From CAZFHZ01 sp964519015 (GTDB taxonomy: Bacteria > Blakebacterota > Blakebacteria > Blakebacterales > CAYUVJ01): a DNA stretch of 9,377 bases. Numbering within the stretch: the stretch's first letter is position 1; every line of letters starts with the position of its first letter. Shown here in pieces: positions 1-5,892 of this stretch. The stretch lies in the NCBI GenBank assembly GCA_964519015.1, contig CAZFHZ010000120.1, positions 1-9,377 on the forward strand. Reading direction: 5' to 3'. Below the pieces are notes generated by a model. The model was not told the origin of the DNA. It saw nothing but the letters and a program-made list of their open reading frames with translations, and searched no databases. A program made the translations under genes and the position numbers.

Positions 1-1673
1 TCCCGGCCGGCCGTCACTTCCACCAGGTAGAGCCCGGAGGGGAGAGGCCGGCCGTTGTCGTCCCGGCCGTCGAAGGCGACCTCGTTCGGGCCGGAGGGGA
101 ACAGCTCGTTCTCCAGCAGGGTCCGCACCCGCCGCCCCCGCACATCGTAGAGGCGGACCGTGGTCAGCTCGGGGCGGGGGAGTTCGAACCGGATGGCGGC
201 CGGGCCGGAGGTCGGGTTGGGGTAGGGGGGAGGCGCTTCGAGCCGGGTCACCGGCGCCGGTCCCGCTGCCACCGCGGTCAGGGCGGCGGCGGCGTTCAGC
301 CGGCCCCAGCCGAAATAGACGTCGAACCCGGCGGTGTCCTCCGCCGGCGGTCCCACTCCGTCCTCGGCGGTGGTCCGCAGGATCTGGCGGATCTCCTCGG
401 GGAGGAGCCGGAGGTCGCGGGCCGTCAGCAGGGCGGCGGTGGCGGCCACCAGGGGGGTGGCCTGCGAGGTGCCCCCGTACTCGGCGTAGCCGCCGTTGTG
501 GTAGGTGGAGAGCAGGCGGCTCCCGGGAGCCACCAGGTCGATGTGGGTCCCATAGGAGGAACCGCTCTCCGGGTCCCAGAAGAAGGGGACCGCCCGGGCG
601 TCCGTCTCGTCGGTGGCGCCCACCGCGATGGTCTCGCTGAAGGCAGCCGGGTAGTAGGGGACGTCGCTGTTGAAGTTCATCATGGCGGTGCAGACGACCG
701 TCCCTCGTGCCCAGGCGTAGGTGACCGCGTCATGGAGCAGGGTGCTGCTGCTGACCCCGCCGGCCGAGAGGTTGATCACCCGGGCGCCCCGGTCGGTCGC
801 CCAGCGCAGTCCCTCGGCCCACCAGGAATAGTAGCCGTTGTTGTCGGCGCCCAGGACCTTGACCGGCAGCAGCCCCACCCGGAAGGCGGCCCCGGCCACT
901 CCGATCCCGTTGTCCGCGATCGCCCCGAGCAGCCCGGCCACGTTGCTCCCGTGCCCGTTGTCGTCGGTGGGGTCGTCATCGTCGTTCACGAAGTCCCGGC
1001 CCGGCAGGAGGGCTGCCTCGAGGTCGGGGTGGTCGCGGTCCACGCCGGTGTCGAGCACGGCCACGATCACGGTGACCGCCGATCCCTGCACTGACCAGGC
1101 CTCGGGCATGTCGATGTCGTGATCGCTTGCCTGGTCGAGGTACCACTGCTCGGCGAAGCGCGGATCGTCGGGCACCACGCGGGCGGCGGCCGCGGCCGCC
1201 CTCCGGATCGTAGTGGGCTCGAGCCGGCCGGCCCCCTGACCGATCCAGTCGGGCTCGGCCGTCTCCACGAGCGGATCGGCGGCCAGCCGGCGGGCGGCCT
1301 CCTCCGGCAAGCTCCCCGCCGGCAGGGTCAGCACGATCCAACGGTCGAGGCCGAGGCGTTCGGCCGCTACCACCGCCTCCACCGGGAGGGATTCGACCGG
1401 ATCGCGGAAGAGCAGGCTCGTGGAGACCACCTGGAAACGGTCGGCCAGGGCCGAGGCCGCCTGTGCCCGGGTAGTCGCCTCGTGCAGCCGGGCGGTCAGC
1501 GGGGCCGGGCGCAGCTTGACCAGCAGCCGGTCGGTGGCCTGGGGAGGGGGCTGCTGCGGGGCGGCGGTCGGACCGGCGCCGGCACGGACCGGGTCCCCGG
1601 TGGGCCGGAGGGCGACGGCCACGAGCAGGAGGGGCAGCAGGCGGCGGAGCGGGTGGGTCCCGGGTCGGATCAT
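1..1673 (-). CDS. Secreted subtilisin-like (S8) serine protease with C-terminal sorting domain, 3' end cut by window edge
   Basis: Translating the minus strand from ATG at 1673 gives 557 codons with no stop before the edge. Residues 1-30 form a signal peptide (Arg-rich start, then LLPLLLVAVAL). Residues about 45-145 look like an inhibitor-I9-like propeptide (DRLLVKLRP through VETAEPDW). The catalytic domain spans about 170-470 with Asp208 in VLDTGVD, His241 in NGHGSNVAG, Ser403 in GGTSQATPLVAA and oxyanion-hole Asn333 in AMMNFNSD, so the triad is complete. Two motifs are unusual: HGSN instead of HGTH, and MMN instead of AGN. After about residue 480, PPYPNPTSG, VRLYDVRGRRVRTL and LPSGLYLVEV mark a FlgD-like/type IX secretion C-terminal domain that is almost complete at the edge. 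Known of the family: exported, self-processed protease, outer-membrane-anchored or released. The ATG lacks a clear Shine-Dalgarno; an in-frame TTG at 1697 is a less likely start. It is divergent from the rhomboid operon. Substrate unknown. Confidence 0.93.
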   Translation of the reverse strand, partial: MIRPGTHPLRRLLPLLLVAVALRPTGDPVRAGAGPTAAPQQPPPQATDRLLVKLRPAPLTARLHEATTRAQAASALADRFQVVSTSLLFRDPVESLPVEAVVAAERLGLDRWIVLTLPAGSLPEEAARRLAADPLVETAEPDWIGQGAGRLEPTTIRRAAAAAARVVPDDPRFAEQWYLDQASDHDIDMPEAWSVQGSAVTVIVAVLDTGVDRDHPDLEAALLPGRDFVNDDDDPTDDNGHGSNVAGLLGAIADNGIGVAGAAFRVGLLPVKVLGADNNGYYSWWAEGLRWATDRGARVINLSAGGVSSSTLLHDAVTYAWARGTVVCTAMMNFNSDVPYYPAAFSETIAVGATDETDARAVPFFWDPESGSSYGTHIDLVAPGSRLLSTYHNGGYAEYGGTSQATPLVAATAALLTARDLRLLPEEIRQILRTTAEDGVGPPAEDTAGFDVYFGWGRLNAAAALTAVAAGPAPVTRLEAPPPYPNPTSGPAAIRFELPRPELTTVRLYDVRGRRVRTLLENELFPSGPNEVAFDGRDDNGRPLPSGLYLVEVTAGR

Positions 1674-1697
1674 CGGGCGGAGTTTAGGTAGGGCCAA

Positions 1698-1726
1698 GAG
1701 CACCCACAACCTCGAACTGGGTGCTC
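1698..1726. repeat. Perfect 9-bp inverted repeat in the protease/rhomboid divergent region
   Basis: GAGCACCCA (1698-1706) is the exact reverse complement of TGGGTGCTC (1718-1726), with an 11-nt loop. A further GGGTGCT lies at 1731-1737, in direct repeat with 1719-1725. The element sits 25 bp upstream of the protease start and about 70 bp upstream of the rhomboid start. It could be an operator for a dimeric regulator or an mRNA hairpin in the protease leader. It has no T-tract, so an intrinsic terminator is less likely. The repeat is seen directly; its function is inferred. Confidence 0.5.
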
Positions 1727-1779
1727 AGCGGGGTGCTACCGGGGCCATTTTCGGGTAGGCCGGGCCGGGCCCGAGTGCC

Positions 1780-1785
1780 TATCCT
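1780..1785 (+). promoter_or_regulatory. Possible -10 element of a near-leaderless promoter for the rhomboid operon
   Basis: TATCCT matches the -10 consensus at four of six positions and lies 9 nt upstream of the GTG start at 1795. No convincing -35 is seen 16-18 nt upstream, and the only purine run before the GTG is GGGA. An extremely short leader would fit such a placement. This is a weak call resting on one hexamer. Confidence 0.2.
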
Positions 1786-1794
1786 GCGGGAACC

Positions 1795-2490
1795 GTGATA
1801 CCCATCAAGGACCTGAATCCGCCCCGCCGTACGCCCCACGTCACCTACTTCCTGGTGACCATCAACATCGTCATCTTCATGTACGAACTGCTCCTGGGTG
1901 CCCCCGTCTTAGGCGGCGGCGGCTCACAGGCGTTCGGCTACTTCATCTACCAGTGGGGAGCGATTCCGCGCCAGATCGTCGGGGTGCTCTTCCACCCCGG
2001 GATGTGGATCCCGGGTCTGTTGCCGCTCTTCACCAGCATGTTCCTGCACGGCGACCTGATGCACCTGCTCGGGAACATGCTCTTCCTCTACATCTTCGGG
2101 GACAACGTGGAGGACGCGCTGGGGCACATCCCCTTCCTCCTCTTCTACCTGGGGACCGGCCTGGGGGCGGCGCTGATGCATATCGCCCTGAACGCCTATT
2201 CCCCGGCCCCGATGGTGGGTGCCTCCGGAGCCGTCTCCGGCCTGCTCGGGGCCTACATCCTGCTCTATCCCCATGCCCGGGTGCTCACCCTGGTGTTCTT
2301 CTTCATCATCACCGTCGTCGAGATCCCCGCCTACTGGTTCATCGGCATCTGGTTCGCCCTGCAGCTCTTCGGCGGACTGGGGGGGCAGCGCGGCATCGCC
2401 TTCTGGGCGCACGTGGGCGGATTCCTGGCCGGGCTCTGGATCGTGCGTATCTGGCTGCGCACCCGCCGCCGGGACTGGTGGTCCGGGTGA
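1795..2490 (+). CDS. Rhomboid-family intramembrane serine protease
   Basis: A 231-residue polytopic membrane protein. The start MIPIKDLNPPRRTP fits the MIPxxDxxP opening common in bacterial rhomboids, which supports the GTG at 1795. Hydrophobic segments lie at about 15-35, 75-83, 87-107, 112-132, 141-160, 163-190 and 203-221. Catalytic Ser144 is in VGASGAVSG and catalytic His206 is in FWAHVGGFLAG. HGDLMHLLGNM supplies the HxxxN pair His90/Asn94, which helps form the oxyanion hole in GlpG. Rhomboids cleave single-pass membrane proteins within the bilayer; the substrate cannot be told from sequence. It is the first gene of a likely five-gene operon, 10 nt upstream of the Nudix gene, and is divergent from a secreted subtilase. 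It is not obviously a rhombosortase. The dyad is intact and nothing looks truncated. Confidence 0.95.
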   Translation: MIPIKDLNPPRRTPHVTYFLVTINIVIFMYELLLGAPVLGGGGSQAFGYFIYQWGAIPRQIVGVLFHPGMWIPGLLPLFTSMFLHGDLMHLLGNMLFLYIFGDNVEDALGHIPFLLFYLGTGLGAALMHIALNAYSPAPMVGASGAVSGLLGAYILLYPHARVLTLVFFFIITVVEIPAYWFIGIWFALQLFGGLGGQRGIAFWAHVGGFLAGLWIVRIWLRTRRRDWWSG

Positions 2491-2500
2491 GGAGGCACCG

Positions 2501-2989
2501 ATGAAGGGAGCGATCGTCTGTCCCGCCTGCGGAACCGAGGTCCCGTTGCGCGCCCACCCCTTTCCGACGGTCGACTGCCTGATCCGCTATCCGCACGCCG
2601 ACGGGGAGATGGGGGTGGTGCTGATCCGGCGCCGTAACCCGCCCCCGGGATGGGCGATCCCGGGCGGGTTCGTGGACTACGGCGAGAGCGTCGAAGCGGC
2701 CGTGCGCCGGGAGATGAAGGAGGAGACCAACCTCGAACTGGCCGAACTGGAGCAGTTCCACGTCTACTCCGATCCCGACCGCGACCCCCGTTTCCACACC
2801 ATCTGCACCGTCTTCCTGGCCCGTGGGGTGGGGGATCTGCGGGCCGGGGACGATGCCGGAGAGGCCAGGGTGGTCCGGCTGGACGAGCTGCCCCCCCCGG
2901 AGGAACTCGCCTTCGACCACCACCGCATCCTGAGCGAGTACGCCGCCTGGCGGCGGGGTTCGGACGAGGATGCCGCCGAACTCCCCTGA
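2501..2989 (+). CDS. Nudix hydrolase
   Basis: A 162-residue cytosolic protein. The Nudix box begins at Gly56 (GGFVDYGES), with Glu62 and then REMKEETNLEL at 70-80. This gives the GX5EX7REUXEEXxU pattern with the metal-binding glutamates 71, 74 and 75 in place. The usual Gly of EExGU is Asn77, a tolerated variation. The N-terminus has one CPACG knuckle (Cys7, Cys10) but no second pair, so a full zinc ribbon is not evident. The family hydrolyses nucleoside diphosphates linked to another moiety; the layout (PFPTVDCLI, then WAIPGGFVDYGES) resembles ADP-ribose pyrophosphatase-like members, but the substrate is not determinable. The ATG at 2501 is chosen because GAGGAGG lies just upstream in TGAGGAGGCACCG, overlapping the rhomboid stop, which implies coupled translation. 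An eight-C run at 2891-2898 lies inside the gene. Confidence 0.93.
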   Translation: MKGAIVCPACGTEVPLRAHPFPTVDCLIRYPHADGEMGVVLIRRRNPPPGWAIPGGFVDYGESVEAAVRREMKEETNLELAELEQFHVYSDPDRDPRFHTICTVFLARGVGDLRAGDDAGEARVVRLDELPPPEELAFDHHRILSEYAAWRRGSDEDAAELP

Positions 2990-3545
2990 TCCCCGGCGCG
3001 GGCTGTTGGAACGGCTCACCGCCACCCGCTGGCGGGTGGCCTGGGGCTGGACCGGTGCGGCCCTGCTGCTGGTGCTGGCCCGTCCGCTCCCCGGTTCCAT
3101 CGCGGCCGGCCTGCCGCTGGTGATTCTGGGCGAGGCCGTCCGGATCGTGGCCAACGGCTCCCTGGTCAAGGACAAGGCGTTGACCAGCCGGGGGATCTAC
3201 GCCCACCTGCGCCATCCCCTCTACGTCGGTTCCGCCCTCGTCGGTGCCGGGTTCCTGGTCATGGCGCGCAGCCCGGTCCTGCTGGCGGTCATGCTGGTCC
3301 TCTTCGTGCTCCTCTACCGTCGCACCATCCGGCGCGAGGAGGAGAAGATGGAGCAGCTCTTCGGGGCCGACTACCTCGCCTGGGCGGAAGGGACGCCACG
3401 CTTCTTGCCGCGGCGCTGGAATCCCGGGGAGATCACCGCCCACTTCACCTTCCACCGAGCCTGGGTCAACCGCGAGCACCAGGGGCTGCTGGGCTCCATC
3501 GGGGTCACGGTGGTACTCTATCTGAAATACCTGCTGCTGGGCTGA
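2970..3545 (+). CDS. Isoprenylcysteine carboxyl methyltransferase / PEMT-type integral membrane methyltransferase
   Basis: A 191-residue membrane protein with hydrophobic segments at about 22-42, 44-60, 87-117 and 173-190. The family signature is clear. GIYAHLRHPLYVGS (75-88) carries the RHPxYxG motif, and RREEEKMEQLFGADYLAW (121-138) plus TPRFLP carry the EE...FGxxYxxW...RFLP motif that binds S-adenosylmethionine at the membrane face in ICMT/PEMT enzymes. Bacterial members act on varied lipid or small-molecule substrates, so a role in lipid or isoprenoid methylation is only a family-level inference. The ATG at 2970 overlaps the end of the Nudix gene by 20 nt, implying translational coupling; no good Shine-Dalgarno sits at the ideal distance, and an internal start is possible. 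A 55-nt gap separates it from the Memo gene. Confidence 0.88.
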   Translation: MPPNSPDPRRGLLERLTATRWRVAWGWTGAALLLVLARPLPGSIAAGLPLVILGEAVRIVANGSLVKDKALTSRGIYAHLRHPLYVGSALVGAGFLVMARSPVLLAVMLVLFVLLYRRTIRREEEKMEQLFGADYLAWAEGTPRFLPRRWNPGEITAHFTFHRAWVNREHQGLLGSIGVTVVLYLKYLLLG

Positions 3546-3600
3546 GCGGGGGCGGTCGCGGATCGGGCCGTGATCCTCCCACTGCCACGGGGGTTCTCTG

Positions 3601-4467
3601 ATGACCGAAGAGTTCGCACCGGACATCCGTCCTCCGGGCGTGGCGGGCTTTTTTTATCCTGCCTCACCGGGCCGATTGACCGAGGTGGTAGGCGCCTACC
3701 TGGGCGTGGGGGGGGGGTCGCCCGGGACGCATCCCCGGGCGCTGGTGGCCCCCCATGCCGGCTACGACTACAGCGGCGCCACCGCCGGCCGGGCCTTCGC
3801 GCCGGCAGCCGGGGAATGGGAGGCCGTCGTCTTGGTCGGTCCGAGCCACCTGGAAGCCTTCAACGGGGTGAGTCTCTACCCGGGGAAGGGCTTCCGAACC
3901 CCGCTGGGGACCTGTGCGATCGACACCGAACTGGCCGGCGCGATCGTGGAGGGGAGTGGGGGAGTGGTCCGCTCCGCTTTCTCCGGACACTGGATCGAGG
4001 GGGGGCGTCGCCAGGAACATGCCCTCGAGGTGGAACTCCCCTTCCTCCAGCTGCTGGGTGAGCAGACTCCGGCCATAGTGCCGCTGACCATGGGGGAGCA
4101 GTCGTGGGGCACCGTGGAGGCGCTCGGCCGGGCGATCACTGCAGCGGTCGCCGCCCGAGCCCGGCCGGAGCGGGTGCTGCTGGTGGCTTCTTCCGACCTG
4201 AGCCACTTCCACGGCGACACCCACGCCGAAGAGCTGGACGGCCGGACGCTCGAACTGGTCGCCGGATTCGATCCCCGGGCCCTGCACGAGGGGCTCCGCA
4301 CCGGACGGGCGGAGGCGTGCGGCGGAGGGCCGATTGCCGCGGTCATGCTGGCCGCAGCGGCGCTCGGAGCCACCCGCGCTGCGGTGGTGGACTACACTCA
4401 TTCCGGCCGCATCACCGGCGACCACCACTCGGTGGTCGGTTACGGGGCGGTCCGTTTCGACGCATGA
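3601..4467 (+). CDS. Memo-family protein (AmmeMemoRadiSam system protein B type)
   Basis: A 288-residue cytosolic protein with the full run of Memo motifs: PPGVAGFFYP (11-20), VAPHAGYDYSG (49-59), LVGPSHLEAF (78-87), QEHALEVELPFLQ (138-150), ASSDLSHF (196-203), EACGGGP (238-244) and GDHHSVVGYGAV (273-284). His52, His83 and Cys240 align by motif with the metal-binding His49, His81 and Cys244 of human MEMO1. The fold resembles extradiol ring-cleavage dioxygenases. Bacterial homologues often occur with an AMMECR1-domain protein and a radical SAM protein, but neither partner is in this window. The biochemical role of bacterial Memo is not settled. GGGGG at 3589-3593 gives a Shine-Dalgarno 7 nt before the ATG. 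A ten-G run (3708-3717) lies in frame. The stop overlaps the next gene's ATG. Confidence 0.93.
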   Translation: MTEEFAPDIRPPGVAGFFYPASPGRLTEVVGAYLGVGGGSPGTHPRALVAPHAGYDYSGATAGRAFAPAAGEWEAVVLVGPSHLEAFNGVSLYPGKGFRTPLGTCAIDTELAGAIVEGSGGVVRSAFSGHWIEGGRRQEHALEVELPFLQLLGEQTPAIVPLTMGEQSWGTVEALGRAITAAVAARARPERVLLVASSDLSHFHGDTHAEELDGRTLELVAGFDPRALHEGLRTGRAEACGGGPIAAVMLAAAALGATRAAVVDYTHSGRITGDHHSVVGYGAVRFDA

Positions 4468-5537
4468 GGACCTCCTCGGGCCGGACGGTCTCGGTCACCC
4501 TGCTGGCGGCGCTCCTGCTGGCCGGGGTCACCCGGCCGCAGCCGCCCGGGATCCGTACGAGCAACCCTCAAAGCCCGCCTCCGATCGATCCCGACGTCAC
4601 CGAGATCTTGAGCGGCCTCCACCTGGAGCGGCTCGCTCCCCCCCTGCCGGTCCTCTTCGGACCGGCCGGACGGCCCGAGGCGGTCACCGCTGGAAACGCC
4701 CGCGGGCGCCAGATCCTCCTGCAGGAGGCCCGGGCCTTCTGGCGCAACCTGCTCGACGCCGTCCTCCCCGACGGGGGCGTGGTCTGGGTGGATTCGGCGG
4801 TCTGGACCGCGTTGCGCGGCGACCTCTGGTACGGCTTTCCCGGAGCGGCCGTGAACACCCGCACCGACGGGCGGCTGGCCCTGTTGGCCGCCGGTCCGGG
4901 GACCACCTTCGGCGAGCATGCGGCCACCGCCTTCCAGGTCTCCCCGCTGAAGTTCCGGGGCCGGCTGGTGGCGGCCGGACTGGGTACGGCGGAAGGAGCG
5001 GCCCGCTACGCCGAGGCCTGGACCTGGGTGGTCTGCGCGGAACGGTTGACCGACGAGCTGCGGATCGGGACCGGCCGCTGGTGGCAGCGCCGGCTGGTCG
5101 GGGCGGCGGCCGCCTGGCTCTTCCTGGAAGCGCCGCGGGGGCGGGAACTGGTCCCGGGAGGGGTGAGCGCGCTGGAGGAGTGGGCCGGCTTCTGGACCGG
5201 ATATCTGGCGCCGGCGGCCGTGGGACTGGCGGCCGCCGACGCCGCCCCGCCGGCGGTCGACCCGCGCGCCCGTCTGGAACTGGACGCGCGGTTGCTCCTC
5301 TTCGCCCGCCGGATGCTCGATCGCTACGGGACCGGAACCTTCGACCGGCTGCGCCGGGCCTGGCCGGTGGACGCTCCCTACCGGGGTGCGCCGGCGGCGC
5401 TCGACTCCCTCTGGACGACCATGCCCGAGCTGCGGGCGCCCGGCGAGGTGCTGCTCAGACCTCCAGGGTCGGGTCCTCCGGGGGGAGGTCCTCCGGCGCT
5501 TCCTCCGTCGGCGGGCCGGAGGCGATCCCCGGATTGA
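4464..5537 (+). CDS. Unrecognised secreted protein, 357 aa
   Basis: I do not recognise the family. The start ATG at 4464 overlaps the Memo stop (ATGA), indicating coupling in the operon. Residues 1-27 look like a signal peptide (MRTSSGR, then VTLLAALLLAGV). No lipobox cysteine is visible; the only Cys is Cys191. A Pro-rich linker follows (24-40), then a mixed alpha/beta region rich in Trp. LLLFARRMLDRYGTGTFDRL (277-296) resembles the C-terminal 'erYG..kl..Ll' helix of gluzincin-like (peptidase MA) domains. The region where HExxH would be expected reads WVVCAERLTDELR (188-200), which lacks the zinc motif. A degenerate peptidase-like protein is therefore possible but unproven. The last 27 residues are Pro/Gly/Arg-rich and are encoded antisense to the 3' end of the HU gene. 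That tail may be poorly conserved. Confidence 0.75.
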   Translation: MRTSSGRTVSVTLLAALLLAGVTRPQPPGIRTSNPQSPPPIDPDVTEILSGLHLERLAPPLPVLFGPAGRPEAVTAGNARGRQILLQEARAFWRNLLDAVLPDGGVVWVDSAVWTALRGDLWYGFPGAAVNTRTDGRLALLAAGPGTTFGEHAATAFQVSPLKFRGRLVAAGLGTAEGAARYAEAWTWVVCAERLTDELRIGTGRWWQRRLVGAAAAWLFLEAPRGRELVPGGVSALEEWAGFWTGYLAPAAVGLAAADAAPPAVDPRARLELDARLLLFARRMLDRYGTGTFDRLRRAWPVDAPYRGAPAALDSLWTTMPELRAPGEVLLRPPGSGPPGGGPPALPPSAGRRRSPD

Positions 5538-5802
5538 GCTTGTCGCGCAGCTCCTTGTAAGCCCGGAACCGGACCACCTTTTTGCGCGGGACCTGCACCG
5601 GCTCACCGGTCTGTGGATTGCGGGCGGTGTGGGCGGAACGCGTCCGGACCCGCAGCGTGCCCAGACCGGGCAGGGTGAATTCGCCGTCGGAAGCCAGCTT
5701 CTTCATGGCGAGTTTCACCAGTCCGTCGTAGAATCGGTTCACGTTGGCCTTGCTGAGTCCGGCCGCGCGCATGATTCCTTCGACCATCTCATCACGTTTC
5801 AT
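5455..5802 (-). CDS. HU/IHF-family (DNABII) nucleoid-associated protein with acidic Pro-rich tail
   Basis: A 115-residue protein. Residues 1-90 form the HU fold: two N-terminal helices (MKRDEMVEGIMRAAGLSKAN onward), then LPGLGTLRVRTRSAHTARNP and VPRKKVVRFRAYKELRDKL. The beta-arm tip reads ARNPQTGEP (60-68), with Arg61-Asn62-Pro63 supplying the minor-groove intercalating proline of DNABII proteins. It binds and bends DNA in the nucleoid; HU cannot be told from IHF by eye. Residues 91-115 form a 25-residue tail with seven acidic residues, seven prolines and no basic residue, unlike the lysine-rich tails of some HU variants. The ATG at 5802 opens the conserved N-terminus and has AAGGG 8 nt upstream. 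The reading frame stays open far upstream across dinB, which is a high-GC artefact. It is divergent from dinB and overlaps the secreted-protein gene by 83 bp. Confidence 0.94.
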   Translation of the reverse strand: MKRDEMVEGIMRAAGLSKANVNRFYDGLVKLAMKKLASDGEFTLPGLGTLRVRTRSAHTARNPQTGEPVQVPRKKVVRFRAYKELRDKLNPGIASGPPTEEAPEDLPPEDPTLEV

Positions 5803-5831
5803 ACTCTCGACCCTTGCGCTGAGAAGAGGAT

Positions 5832-5845
5832 GTCTGTGGCCAGAC
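5832..5845. repeat. Short inverted repeat in the HU/dinB intergenic region
   Basis: GTCTG (5832-5836) and CAGAC (5841-5845) are exact reverse complements around a 4-nt centre, 30 bp upstream of the HU start. It may be an operator half or a small leader hairpin for HU. At this length it could also arise by chance. Confidence 0.25.
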
Positions 5846-5865
5846 CTTACCTCGGGCAGCCCCCT

Positions 5866-5884
5866 GGTTTCAAACCTCCCGGTT
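5866..5884. promoter_or_regulatory. Candidate operator upstream of dinB: GGTTTCAAACC plus a third half-site
   Basis: GGTTT-C-AAACC (5866-5876) is a perfect 11-bp palindrome. AACC (5873-5876) also pairs with GGTT (5881-5884) across TCCC, giving three adjacent half-sites ending 8 nt before the dinB GTG. On the minus strand the same bases contain TTGAAA, a five-of-six match to a -35 box for HU, although only a poor -10 (TAAGGT, 18 nt away) follows. The place is right for a repressor such as LexA, and GGTT..AACC-type LexA sites are known from Geobacter. The regulator is inferred, not shown, and no classical CTGT-N8-ACAG or GAAC-N4-GTTC box is present. Confidence 0.35.
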
Positions 5885-5892
5885 GAGGGGCT

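Noticed and set aside
498..1691. Long plus-strand open frames opposite the subtilase (498-1094, 1119-1691)
   Set aside because: They are antisense to a gene with an intact S8 triad and sorting domain, and their products are low-complexity Gly/Arg/Pro sequence typical of high-GC shadows.
2331..3626. 431-codon minus-strand open frame opposite the rhomboid, Nudix and methyltransferase genes
   Set aside because: The opposite strand encodes three well-recognised families; this product has no recognisable motif and an Arg/Pro/Gly-rich composition.
4440..5606. 388-codon minus-strand open frame opposite the unrecognised secreted protein
   Set aside because: The plus frame has a signal peptide, ATGA coupling to Memo and a balanced composition; the minus product is Arg/Pro/Gly-rich without motifs.
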